A stretch of DNA of 7,701 nucleotides from positions 1-7,701 of the forward strand of contig JAOZPP010000093.1 of the NCBI GenBank assembly GCA_029932675.1, given 5' to 3'. Positions 1 to 6,671 of this stretch are shown here, one piece after another. The notes beneath the pieces were generated by a model, which saw only the letters and a program-made list of their open reading frames with translations, did not search any database and had not been told where the DNA came from. This DNA comes from a bacterium (GTDB lineage Bacteria; SM23-81; DAOVCL01). The position numbers and the translations under genes were made by a program. Positions within the stretch are counted from its first letter, which is position 1. Every line of letters begins with the position of its first letter.

Positions 1-3
1 AGT

Positions 4-28
4 CTTCGCCTAAAGGCGAGGGTTTTTC
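4..28 (+). terminator. Rho-independent terminator at left edge
   Basis: A 7-bp stem (CTTCGCC at 4-10 with GGCGAGG at 15-21, including one G-T pair) has a TAAA loop and is followed by GTTTTTC at 22-28. This is the classic form of an intrinsic terminator reading on the plus strand, so a plus-strand gene probably ends just left of the window and converges on the DUF1232 gene. On the minus strand the tract is A-rich on the wrong side, so it should not terminate the minus-strand gene. Confidence 0.7.
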
Positions 29-34
29 TCCCAT

Positions 35-60
35 TCCCCGAAGGGGACAATAAACGTCCC
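35..60. repeat. Two overlapping, mutually exclusive small hairpins
   Basis: TCCCC-GAA-GGGGA (35-47) forms one 5-bp hairpin. GGGAC (44-48) can instead pair with GTCCC (56-60) around a 7-base loop. They share bases 44-47, so only one can form at a time. They lie just past the stop codon of the minus-strand DUF1232 gene and may protect or end its transcript, but no T-run follows on the minus strand, so calling this a terminator is not justified. Confidence 0.4.
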
Positions 61-68
61 AACCCATT

Positions 69-371
69 TTAATTTGCCACTAAAATAGGTTCACTCTTAG
101 CTTTTTCTCTGCATTCTTCTAAAACTTCCTTTGGGACCATTCTTAGCGATAGAGAAATCCCTGCGGGTATAATAATTAAATCGTCGAGATACCCTAAAAC
201 GTGTATAGAATCTGGAATTAAATCTATTGGGCTCAAAGTATAAGCAACGATTATAGCAATAAAGACCTTTGCATACCAAGGAACTCTTAGGTCTTTATAA
301 GCTAAATAAAGGGTGGATATATCAGTTTTAAGCTGTTTTCCTTTTTCTTTCCAGGATTTTACACTTATCAT
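69..371 (-). CDS. DUF1232 (YkvA-like) small membrane protein
   Basis: This 100-residue protein belongs to the DUF1232 family, whose biochemical role is unknown. The family signature is plain: a D-x-R-x-PWYAK segment (27-35), then LSPIDLIPD (46-54) and GYLDD (60-64). Two hydrophobic stretches, about 35-52 and 64-78, flank the signature, so it is probably an inner-membrane hairpin protein. The ends are charged and polar. The length is normal for the single-domain form. The ATG at 371 is preceded by AAAGGAG at 380-386 with an 8-base spacer, a good ribosome binding site. It follows hslU on the same strand but is separated by a 265-base structured non-coding region, so it may have its own transcript or be controlled by that leader. 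No function should be inferred beyond membrane association. Confidence 0.88.
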   Translation of the reverse strand: MISVKSWKEKGKQLKTDISTLYLAYKDLRVPWYAKVFIAIIVAYTLSPIDLIPDSIHVLGYLDDLIIIPAGISLSLRMVPKEVLEECREKAKSEPILVAN

Positions 372-379
372 TTAGAACA

Positions 380-386
380 CTCCTTT
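380..386 (-). promoter_or_regulatory. Ribosome binding site of the DUF1232 gene
   Basis: AAAGGAG on the minus strand lies 8 bases before the ATG at 371. It fixes that start and lies 20 bases downstream of the structured region's closing stem (407-510), close enough for the RNA fold to influence access to it. Confidence 0.7.
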
Positions 387-398
387 GGTGGAATGTCA

Positions 399-404
399 TA
401 TAAT
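399..404 (+). promoter_or_regulatory. Possible plus-strand -10 element (TATAAT)
   Basis: A perfect TATAAT hexamer faces the structured region and would start a plus-strand RNA near 411. No recognisable -35 element lies 16-18 bases upstream; the bases there (about 375-381) do not resemble TTGACA. The match may be chance in an AT-rich spot. If real, it would produce a structured RNA antisense to the hslU end. Confidence 0.25.
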
Positions 405-406
405 GG

Positions 407-606
407 GACGGCGGGTAAGCGAAGTTCGCTGGAGAGAAAGCTTGTTTTCATCACTGCGGACTGGGTAACCAAATTTGGGTAGGCAGGGGCAGTGCTGTTC
501 ACCCGTCGCCAGATAGGCTAAATGGCGCTCCTCCAAAGATGGGTACTTTACAATTCTATCTGACTGTGCAGAGCATCGAGACCGGCGTTTGTTCAGATTG
601 CTCCAC
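407..606. ncRNA. Candidate structured RNA, family unknown, strand undecided
   Basis: The gap between hslU and the DUF1232 gene has no reading frame but is full of matched inverted repeats. A 10-position stem (407-416 with 501-510, nine pairs) closes a domain holding two further hairpins: AGCGA/TCGCT (418-422, 426-430) and CACTGC/GCAGTG (452-457, 489-494). Together these form a three-way junction. Next to it are CGCCA/TGGCG (507-511, 522-526) and a split 8-bp stem (GTG and GAGCA at 566-575 with TGCTCCAC at 599-606). On the minus strand it would be the 3' untranslated region of hslU or the leader of the DUF1232 gene. On the plus strand it could start from the TATAAT at 399. I compared it by eye with 6S, RNase P, SRP and tmRNA hallmarks and with the common riboswitch motifs I know, and none fits. 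Structure is seen; being a functional RNA is inferred. Confidence 0.5.
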
Positions 607-636
607 TGCTAAGACCTAGGAGAAATTTCCAAGATG

Positions 637-1983
637 TTACAGTATATACCTGCTTAAATCCTCATCCTTGACTATCTTGCCCAAGCACTTGTTTACCATT
701 TGACTGGTGACCCTAACCCTCCTTAGACCGGAGTCAGGAACGGAGTAAAGGATGTCCTCCAAGAGGGTGGTCATCACCGTATGGAGCCGGCGGGCACCTA
801 TGTTCTCCGTGCGTTCGTTCACCTGATTGGCAATACGCGCTATCGCCCTAATCGCGCTCTTGGTAAAGGTTATATCTACACCATCCGCCTTTAGCAGAGC
901 TGTATATTGCTTGATGAGGGCATTCTGAGGTTCGGTAAGTATTCTAAAGAAATCATCCTCACTCAGGCTATTTAACTCCGCTCGAATAGGAAACCTTCCC
1001 TGCAGTTCTGGAATAAGGTCCGATGGCTTAGAACTGCTAAATGCCCCGGCAGCGATGAAGAGGATATGGTCCGTCCTCACCATCCCATGTTTAGTAGCCA
1101 CCGTTGATCCCTCTACAATGGGGAGTATATCCCTCTGCACCCCCTCCCGGGAGACATCCGGGCCTGTCTCCGACTTCGGGCCAGCGATCTTATCGATTTC
1201 ATCGATGAAGATGATCCCCGAGTTCTCCACCCTAAACTTGGCCTCGGAGATAACCTCGTCCATATCGATGAGCTTCCCCGCTTCCTCCTCCTCTAAGATA
1301 TGTCGCGCCTCCCGTAGTAAGACCTTCTTCCGCTTCCTCCTTTTCGGCAGCATCCCCCCAAAGATCTCCTTCATATTAATTCCCATCTCCTCCATTCCCG
1401 CAGGGGTAAAGATTTCCACCATGGGGAACCGCTCATCGGGAACCTCTATCTCCACCATCCTCTCCTCCAACTTTCCCCCCTGGAGTTGGAGTTTTAGCTT
1501 TTCCCTGCTCCTCTGCCTCTTCTCCATAAGTTCCGCGTCTTCTTGCCCTTCTTTAGTAGGTAGTGGGGGAAGAAGAAGATCGAGAATTCGCTCCTCGGCC
1601 AGTTGCTTTGCCTTCTCCCTTACCTCCTCAGTCTTCTCCCTCTTTACCATATTCACCGCCAGGTCAACAAGATCCCTGACCATAGACTCCACATCCCTCC
1701 CCACATAGCCAACCTCCGTATACTTAGAGGCCTCCACCTTAATGAACGGGGCATTGGCCAGATTGGCCAACCGGCGAGCTATCTCCGTCTTCCCTACTCC
1801 CGTAGGTCCGATCATTATAATGTTGTTGGGGGTTATCTCCTCCCGCAGTTCAGAGGGAACCTGCTGTCTTCTCCACCTGTTCCTCAAGGCAATGGCCACA
1901 GCTTTCTTTGCCTTTTCCTGACCGATTATGTAACGGTCAAGTTCCCTCACTATCTGCTGAGGGGTAAGTTCCTTTATCTTCAT
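637..1983 (-). CDS. hslU: HslU, ATPase subunit of the HslUV protease
   Basis: HslU is the AAA+ unfoldase that feeds substrates into the HslV peptidase in the cytoplasm. Counting from the ATG at 1983 (448 residues), Walker A GPTGVGKT is at 59-66, the pore loop GYVGR at 92-96 and Walker B IIFIDE at 257-262. The arginine-finger region LQGRFP is near 330 and the sensor-2 GARR at 396-399. A charged insertion from about 100 to 230 is the I-domain. The C-terminus, DLSRYIL, is the hydrophobic tail that docks into HslV. The frame is open back to a GTG at 2034, which would overlap hslV by 41 bases with no ribosome site. The ATG at 1983 gives [12 protein letters not shown], the usual family N-terminus, 10 bases after the hslV stop. 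The ribosome site there is weak, so translation is probably coupled to hslV. Confidence 0.96.
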   Translation of the reverse strand: MKIKELTPQQIVRELDRYIIGQEKAKKAVAIALRNRWRRQQVPSELREEITPNNIIMIGPTGVGKTEIARRLANLANAPFIKVEASKYTEVGYVGRDVESMVRDLVDLAVNMVKREKTEEVREKAKQLAEERILDLLLPPLPTKEGQEDAELMEKRQRSREKLKLQLQGGKLEERMVEIEVPDERFPMVEIFTPAGMEEMGINMKEIFGGMLPKRRKRKKVLLREARHILEEEEAGKLIDMDEVISEAKFRVENSGIIFIDEIDKIAGPKSETGPDVSREGVQRDILPIVEGSTVATKHGMVRTDHILFIAAGAFSSSKPSDLIPELQGRFPIRAELNSLSEDDFFRILTEPQNALIKQYTALLKADGVDITFTKSAIRAIARIANQVNERTENIGARRLHTVMTTLLEDILYSVPDSGLRRVRVTSQMVNKCLGKIVKDEDLSRYIL

Positions 1984-1993
1984 CTTTTCGGGT

Positions 1994-2521
1994 TTAAAGC
2001 TCTTCGATGACGAAGTTTTCATTTGTGTAGACACAGATGGATGCGGCTATCTTCAACGCCTCCTCGACGATCTGTTTGGCTCCCAACTTGCTGTGCCTCA
2101 CCAAGGCCCTCGCCGCGGCCAGCGCATAAGCCCCTCCAGAACCTATGGCTAATATCCCATCATCAGGTTCCATCACCTCCCCTGAGCCAGAGATGAGCAA
2201 GGAATGTTCCTTGTCCATTACGGCCAGGAAGGCCTCCAGTCTGCGCAGGTATTTGTCGGTCCTCCACTCCTTAGCCAGCTCCACAGCGGCCCGCGGGAGG
2301 TTGTGGGGATATTCCTCAAGCTTTGCTTCAAACTTCTCAAAAAGGGTGAAGGCATCCGCCGAAGCCCCGGCAAATCCGGCCAGAACCTCTCCTTGATGAA
2401 GCCTCCGGAGTTTGTTAGCTCCCCCCTTTATAATGGTATTTTCCAAAGTTACCTGCCCATCACCGCCCATTGCTACCTTTCCCTTATACCTCAAACCAAG
2501 TATGGTTGTTGATCTAATCAT
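1994..2521 (-). CDS. hslV: HslV, peptidase subunit of the HslUV protease
   Basis: HslV is the threonine peptidase of the bacterial HslUV complex, a dodecamer related to proteasome beta subunits. The 175-residue protein has a four-residue propeptide (MIRS) followed by TTI. The catalytic threonine is therefore Thr5 here, residue 1 of the mature chain. The family block GGDGQVT follows at 19-25 and the active-site lysine is Lys37 (33 in mature numbering). A GSGG turn lies at 127-130. The ATG at 2521 is 4 bases after the xerC stop and has a GGAGGG-like site inside the end of xerC. Its partner hslU follows directly. HslV proteins with an N-terminal Thr after a short propeptide are the common type, so an active protease is expected. 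Confidence 0.97.
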   Translation of the reverse strand: MIRSTTILGLRYKGKVAMGGDGQVTLENTIIKGGANKLRRLHQGEVLAGFAGASADAFTLFEKFEAKLEEYPHNLPRAAVELAKEWRTDKYLRRLEAFLAVMDKEHSLLISGSGEVMEPDDGILAIGSGGAYALAAARALVRHSKLGAKQIVEEALKIAASICVYTNENFVIEEL

Positions 2522-2525
2522 TGGC

Positions 2526-3422
2526 CTACCCTCCAGCCCGGGGATGGGCTTGTCTGTAAACCTTCTTTATTCTCTCTGCGGTTATATGGGTATAAATTTG
2601 AGTTGTGGAAAGGCTGGAATGGCCCAACAGTTCCTTCACCGCCCTCAGATCTGCCCCTCTGTCCAGAAGATGAGTGGCAAAGCTATGGCGGAGGCTATGA
2701 GGGGAGAGGGAACCATCCTCAGAAATCTTCCTCAGATAGCCCTTTACTATAAGCTCTACCCCCCGAGGGCTAAGCCTGTATCCCCGATAGTTGAGGAAAA
2801 GGGCATCTTCCTTGGGTTTCAGTTCCTCCCTCTTCTCCAAGTATTTCCTGATGGCCGCGCTGGCACTTCTCCCCATGGGCACTATCCTCTCCTTATCCCC
2901 CTTGCCCTTTACCTTAATCAAGTTGTTGGCTAAATCGAGGTGGGAAAGATTGAGTCCCACAAGCTCCCGTAGTCTGATACCTGATCCATAGAAGGTCTCC
3001 AGGATGGCTTTATCCCTCAAGCCCAGAACATCAGGTCGTTGGGGGGAACCCATCAAGGAACTTATCTGCTCCGGGGAGAGAAAGGAAGGCAGTTTCTTCT
3101 TCTTCTTCGGTGAGGAGATGTAAACAGCAGGGTTTGCACTGGTTATGCCCTCCCGGCAGAGGAACTTGTAGAAGGAGCGAATTGCGGAGAGCTTTCGCGA
3201 GATGGAACCGTTGGCATAGCCCTCTGCCTTCAGCTTCCCTAAGAAATGCCTCAAGAGGAACCGGTCCACCGTGGAGATCAGATCCTTCTGGTGCGGGGTT
3301 TTCTCCCGGAGAAAGGAGTAAAACTGGAGGAGATCACCTCGATATGAGCTCAAGGTAAACTGGGAGAGCCCGCGCTCCTTTCCCAGGTGGTCAATAAACC
3401 TCTTTATATAGTCCCTAACCAT
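2526..3422 (-). CDS. xerC: Tyrosine recombinase of the XerC/XerD type
   Basis: A Xer recombinase that would resolve chromosome dimers at a dif site during division. From the ATG at 3422 it has 298 residues, the normal Xer length. An N-terminal SAM-like core-binding domain spans about 1-90 and the catalytic domain about 105-290. All six catalytic residues are present: Arg150 (GSGIR), Lys174 (KGKGDKER), His242 and Arg245 (PHSLRH), His268 (LLGHSS) and the nucleophile Tyr277 (QIYTH). The spacing closely matches E. coli XerD. The frame extends to a GTG at 3443, but AAGGAGGT at 3431-3438 sits 8 bases before the ATG at 3422, which decides the start. That ATG overlaps the topA stop by 8 bases. Position between topA and hslV matches the xerC of Firmicutes. 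XerC versus XerD cannot be settled from sequence alone. Confidence 0.93.
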   Translation of the reverse strand: MVRDYIKRFIDHLGKERGLSQFTLSSYRGDLLQFYSFLREKTPHQKDLISTVDRFLLRHFLGKLKAEGYANGSISRKLSAIRSFYKFLCREGITSANPAVYISSPKKKKKLPSFLSPEQISSLMGSPQRPDVLGLRDKAILETFYGSGIRLRELVGLNLSHLDLANNLIKVKGKGDKERIVPMGRSASAAIRKYLEKREELKPKEDALFLNYRGYRLSPRGVELIVKGYLRKISEDGSLSPHSLRHSFATHLLDRGADLRAVKELLGHSSLSTTQIYTHITAERIKKVYRQAHPRAGG

Positions 3423-5604
3423 CCGCGGCCACCTCCTTACCACAGGAGGGACACCAAAGGTAAAGCCCGCCCTTTCTTCTCTTTTCCACTAAATAGGGGG
3501 CTCCACAATGGGGACAGCTCTGCGCAACCGGTTTATCCCAAATAGCAAAATTGCATTTGGGGTACCTGCTACATCCATAAAAGGTCCTCCCCTTCTTGCT
3601 CCGCCGGGCTACCAGATAACCATCACAACCCGGTTGAGGACATCTTACCCCCGTGCTCAATGGCTTGGTGAATTTGCATTGGGGATAGTTTGAACAGGCT
3701 AAGAACTTCCCATATCTGCCCGACTTGACCACCATCTTGGCGCCGCAGAGCTCACACCGTTCCTCGGTTTCATCCTCAGGAAGGGGTTTGGTGTTGGTAC
3801 ATTCTGGATAGCCAGAACAGGCAAGAAACCGTCCATTTCTTCCCCACTTGATCACCATCTTTCTCCCGCACTTCTCGCAGGAGATATCCGTCTCCTCGGT
3901 GAGCCCCTTCTTCAGTTCAGTCTTTCTCCCCTCAGCCTCCTGCACCATCCTCTCAAAGGGACCGTAGAAATCCTGAAGCACTTCCACCCATCCATCTTTT
4001 CCCCTCTCTATACGATCTAAATTCTCCTCCATCTGCGCGGTAAACCCTACATCGAAGAGGGATGGGAAGTTCTTGATTAAAATATCGTTTACAGTTTTCC
4101 CCAACTCTGTAGGATGAAATTTCCTTTCCTGGAGCTCAACATATCCCCGCGTGAGGATGGTGGTGATTATCTGCGCGTAGGTGGAGGGTCTCCCAATTCC
4201 CTTCTCCTCCAGCTCCTTAACCAGACTGGCTTCCGTGTAACGGGGAGGGGGCTTAGTAAAATGCTGCTGGGGAATTAATTCCTTTAGCCTCAAAACCTCC
4301 CCTTCGGTTAATGGGGGCAAGGATACTGCTTCCTCCTCTGGTAAGGGGTAAACCTTGAGGAAACCAGGGAATTTCAAAACCCAACCCGTGGCCCGAAAAA
4401 GATATGGGCCAGCCTCGATATCGGCTATGGTGGAGAGGTAGATGGCTGGGTTCATCTGAGAGGCAAGGAAGCGATTCCAGATGAGGCTATATAGCTTAAA
4501 TTGGTCCGGGGAGAGATACTCCTTCACCATATCCGGCTCCCAAGATAGGGAGGTTGGTCTAATACATTCGTGCGCCTCCTGCGCAGATTTTCTGCTCTTA
4601 TATATCCGGGGTTGCGGAGGGAGATAATCCCCTCCAAACCTTTTCTTTATCCAAGATCTCACTTCACCCAAAGCCTCCTGGGAAATGCGGGTTGAGTCTG
4701 TGCGCATGTAAGTGATCAGACCAGTCCTCCCCTCCTCGCCCAGATCAACGCCTTCATAGAGTCCCTGGGCAAGTAACATCGTCTTCTTGGTGGAGAAGTA
4801 GAGCCTCTTCGAGGCCTCCTGCTGCAGGGTGCTGGTGATGAAAGGGGGATAAGGGTTTCTCTTCTTTTCACTGATCGTCACCTTGGCCACAGTGAAATCC
4901 CTTCCCTGCAGGTCAGCGAGGATCTCATCCGCCCTGGCTTTGTTCGGGATCTTGAAGTCCTTAGATTCTATCTTATGAAGTTTTGCCTTGAATGGTGACC
5001 CTTCCTTGGAGAGGAGAAGGGCAATTATGGACCAGTATTCCTGGGGTTTAAACTCCTCTATCTCCTTTTCCCTCTCACAAATTAACCTTAAGGCCACAGA
5101 TTGTACCCTCCCCGCAGAGAGCCCCCGATATATCGTTTGCCAGAGAAAGGGAGATACCTTATACCCCACCAGACGGTCCAGGATGCGCCTTGCTTGTTGG
5201 GCATTTACTAACTTCATATCTATCTGCTCAGGGTTTTCTACAGCCTCTTTTATTGCCCTCCTGGTGATCTCATTAAACCTTACCCGATATAGATCTGTCC
5301 CTGGAATATTCAACTCTTGGGATACATGCCAAGCTATAGCCTCCCCTTCCCTGTCTGGATCCAGGGCTAAGTATATCCTTTTCCTCTCCTTGGCTGCCCT
5401 TTTTAGCTCGCGGAGCGTCTTCTCCTTCCCCTTGATAACCACATACTTGGGGGAGAAGTTATTCTCTACATCAACCCCTAACTCTCTTTCCGGCAGGTCT
5501 TTTATGTGACCAAAGGAGGCCTTCACCTCGTAGCTCTTTCCCAAGAATTTTTTGATGGTCTTTGCTTTGGCCGGCGATTCGACTATAAAAAGGGACTGGT
5601 CCAC
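3415..5604 (-). CDS. topA: DNA topoisomerase I (type IA)
   Basis: TopA relaxes negative supercoils by cutting one DNA strand through a tyrosine. Counting from the GTG at 5604 (729 residues), the Toprim domain is at the start, with Glu9 in FIVESPAKAKTI and the metal-binding DPDREGE at 82-88. GRVQSVAL lies near 165-172 and the active-site Tyr299 is in GLITYMRTDS. The C-terminus carries four cysteine zinc ribbons at about 576-602, 617-643, 655-684 and 697-721; the last two vary in spacing. An upstream ATG at 5631 is also in frame and would add nine basic residues and overlap rpoZ by 26 bases. The GTG gives the standard short N-terminus, lies one base after the rpoZ stop and has AGAAGG just before it, so I prefer it, without certainty. 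Full length, no damage seen. Confidence 0.96.
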   Translation of the reverse strand: MDQSLFIVESPAKAKTIKKFLGKSYEVKASFGHIKDLPERELGVDVENNFSPKYVVIKGKEKTLRELKRAAKERKRIYLALDPDREGEAIAWHVSQELNIPGTDLYRVRFNEITRRAIKEAVENPEQIDMKLVNAQQARRILDRLVGYKVSPFLWQTIYRGLSAGRVQSVALRLICEREKEIEEFKPQEYWSIIALLLSKEGSPFKAKLHKIESKDFKIPNKARADEILADLQGRDFTVAKVTISEKKRNPYPPFITSTLQQEASKRLYFSTKKTMLLAQGLYEGVDLGEEGRTGLITYMRTDSTRISQEALGEVRSWIKKRFGGDYLPPQPRIYKSRKSAQEAHECIRPTSLSWEPDMVKEYLSPDQFKLYSLIWNRFLASQMNPAIYLSTIADIEAGPYLFRATGWVLKFPGFLKVYPLPEEEAVSLPPLTEGEVLRLKELIPQQHFTKPPPRYTEASLVKELEEKGIGRPSTYAQIITTILTRGYVELQERKFHPTELGKTVNDILIKNFPSLFDVGFTAQMEENLDRIERGKDGWVEVLQDFYGPFERMVQEAEGRKTELKKGLTEETDISCEKCGRKMVIKWGRNGRFLACSGYPECTNTKPLPEDETEERCELCGAKMVVKSGRYGKFLACSNYPQCKFTKPLSTGVRCPQPGCDGYLVARRSKKGRTFYGCSRYPKCNFAIWDKPVAQSCPHCGAPYLVEKRRKGGLYLWCPSCGKEVAADG
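3431..3438 (-). promoter_or_regulatory. Strong ribosome binding site that fixes the xerC start
   Basis: AAGGAGGT on the minus strand, inside the end of topA, is an almost perfect anti-16S match 8 bases before the ATG at 3422. It overrules the earlier in-frame GTG at 3443, which lies upstream of this site. Confidence 0.8.
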
Positions 5605-5605
5605 T

Positions 5606-5818
5606 TTACCTTCTCTTCTCTCTCTTTTCATATCTAAACTCGATTGCCCCCTCTATTAACTCCCTGAGAGCACGAATGGTCACTTTCTCCTTCTTACCTT
5701 CCCCCAATTGGTCTTCCTTTGCCCTGTTTATCTGCCTGGCCCTTTTTGCGGCCACCATAACCGCCTCATACCTATTTTCTGCCTTCTCCATTAGCTTCTC
5801 AATGGGTATTGATTCCAT
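5606..5818 (-). CDS. rpoZ: RNA polymerase omega subunit
   Basis: Omega helps assemble and stabilise core RNA polymerase by wrapping the beta-prime C-terminus. The 70-residue protein has the family core NRYEAVMVAAKRARQ at 15-29 and the second conserved segment, VTIRALRELIEGAIEF, at about 46-61. It ends in a basic tail. The length is typical of short bacterial omegas. A TTG at 5821 precedes the ATG at 5818. The ATG is chosen because GGGGG lies 6 bases upstream of it, at the end of gmk. The gene follows gmk with a 3-base gap, the gmk-rpoZ order seen widely in bacteria, and is immediately followed by topA. In many Firmicutes coaBC and priA come next, and they are absent here. Confidence 0.92.
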   Translation of the reverse strand: MESIPIEKLMEKAENRYEAVMVAAKRARQINRAKEDQLGEGKKEKVTIRALRELIEGAIEFRYEKREKRR

Positions 5819-5821
5819 CAA

Positions 5822-6418
5822 TTACCCCCTTTTTAGCCTTTCTACCCGGCTAATTTCAGCCCTGATGATGGCTTCTACTGAAGCAATTGTCTCCTCGATC
5901 TCCTTATTTATCACCAAGTAATCATACTGTTCCCAATATTCCATTTCCTTTTGGGCTATGGCTAACCTTCTCTCTATGGCTTCTTCCTCCTCGGTAAGCC
6001 TTCCCCTTAATCTCGCCTCCAAAACCTCCAAAGAAGGGGGATAGAGAAAGATGAGGACACCCTTCTGCCGGTATTTCTGCCTGATCCCCATCCCCCCCTG
6101 GACATCTATGTCCAAAAGAATTACCCTTCGCTCTTTAAGCGCCTTCTCTATGGGATCTTTCGGTGTACCATAAAAGTGCCCATGGACCTCTGCCCACTCA
6201 GCTAATTCACCCCGCGCCACCCTTTCTCTGAACTCCTCCTCTGTAACAAATATGTAGTCCCTTCCCTCCACCTCTGATGACCTGCGGGGACGGGTAGTTA
6301 AGGAGACTGAGTAGAGATAATCGGGATGGCTTTGCAGTAAGGAGCGGCAGACAGTGGTCTTTCCCCCTCCAGAAGGTGAGGAAATAACCACCAGGAGCCC
6401 GGGCCTCTTCTCAAACAT
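5822..6418 (-). CDS. gmk: Guanylate kinase
   Basis: Guanylate kinase phosphorylates GMP to GDP with ATP, an essential step in guanine nucleotide supply, and also sets the substrate pool for (p)ppGpp. In this 198-residue protein the P-loop SSPSGGGKTT is at 13-22. The GMP-binding elements are SLTTRPRR (39-46), GRDYIFV (52-58) and the EWAEVHGHFYGT stretch (74-85). The Walker-B-like LLDIDVQGG is at 101-109, followed by a lid region and the ERRL helix. Length is typical for bacterial Gmk. The ATG overlaps the end of the remA-like gene by 8 bases (ATGTTTGA), a tight coupling arrangement. Residues look complete, so an active enzyme is expected. Confidence 0.97.
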   Translation of the reverse strand: MFEKRPGLLVVISSPSGGGKTTVCRSLLQSHPDYLYSVSLTTRPRRSSEVEGRDYIFVTEEEFRERVARGELAEWAEVHGHFYGTPKDPIEKALKERRVILLDIDVQGGMGIRQKYRQKGVLIFLYPPSLEVLEARLRGRLTEEEEAIERRLAIAQKEMEYWEQYDYLVINKEIEETIASVEAIIRAEISRVERLKRG

Positions 6419-6671
6419 CCCTCTCCTTCCCCTTTAGCCTCTGCACAATCGTCTCTACAGCAATGGCGGAGAGGATGATATGGTTGCTCTCAGTAACAAT
6501 TATCGCTCTGGTCTTCCTCCCCTGAGTGGCGTCCACAAGCCTGCCTTCCCGTTTGGCCTCATCCTTCAACCTCTTCACCGGCGAAGAGCCAGCGTTGATG
6601 ATGGCCACGATTTTATCTACCAAGACCACATTCCCAAAGCCTATATTGAGAAATGATTCCCTACTCCACAT
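6411..6671 (-). CDS. remA: RemA-like regulatory protein (DUF370)
   Basis: DUF370 proteins include Bacillus subtilis RemA, a DNA-binding regulator of matrix and osmoprotection genes. The 86-residue protein has the family blocks FLNIGFGNVV (7-16), SSPVKRL (29-35), DATQGRKTRAIIV (47-59) and HIILSAIAVET (63-73). Compared from memory with B. subtilis RemA, two arginines reported to be important there (18 and 51) align with Lys20 and Lys53 here, both conservative, while the arginine at 50 is kept as Arg52. The ATG at 6671 lies inside the last codons of yicC (11-base overlap) and no later in-frame start precedes the conserved NIGFGN block, so this start is firm. The yicC-remA-gmk-rpoZ order is standard in Firmicutes. 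Matrix control is not implied for this organism, since the family is wider than biofilm formers. Confidence 0.93.
   Translation of the reverse strand: MWSRESFLNIGFGNVVLVDKIVAIINAGSSPVKRLKDEAKREGRLVDATQGRKTRAIIVTESNHIILSAIAVETIVQRLKGKERDV

Noticed and set aside
443-458. Hammerhead-like GTGATGA followed by AAAAC on the minus strand.
   Set aside because: The core needs CTGATGA, a stem and then GAAA with matching helices; these are absent.
407-606. Identity as RNase P RNA, 6S RNA, tmRNA or SRP RNA.
   Set aside because: The conserved RNase P core (GAGGAAAGTCC and ACAGAAA), the tmRNA ends, the SRP apical GGAAGCAG motif and the single long bulged 6S rod were looked for and not found.
490-620. Minus-strand resemblance to parts of 16S rRNA: CTCCTA, AGCAGTGG, then TTGTAAAGTAC at roughly the right spacing, and a later GTG..CAGCA..GCC.
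   Set aside because: The invariant stretches of 16S rRNA in this region, around the 338-357 and 515-530 sites, are not intact, the spacings are too short, and sequence beyond them does not follow 16S. Chance plus shared RNA-like composition is more likely. A BLASTN or SSU covariance search would settle it.
1055-2010. Long plus-strand open frames opposite hslU.
   Set aside because: They are rich in serine, arginine and proline, as expected from reading a purine-rich gene backwards. They have no family motifs, and they overlap a clear HslU.
2412-2933. Plus-strand 173-codon frame across hslV and xerC.
   Set aside because: It is the antisense shadow of two fully conserved genes and shows no domain of its own.
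4988-5509. Plus-strand 173-codon frame opposite topA.
   Set aside because: It lies wholly within the conserved Toprim and core region of TopA, has shadow-like composition and no recognisable motif.
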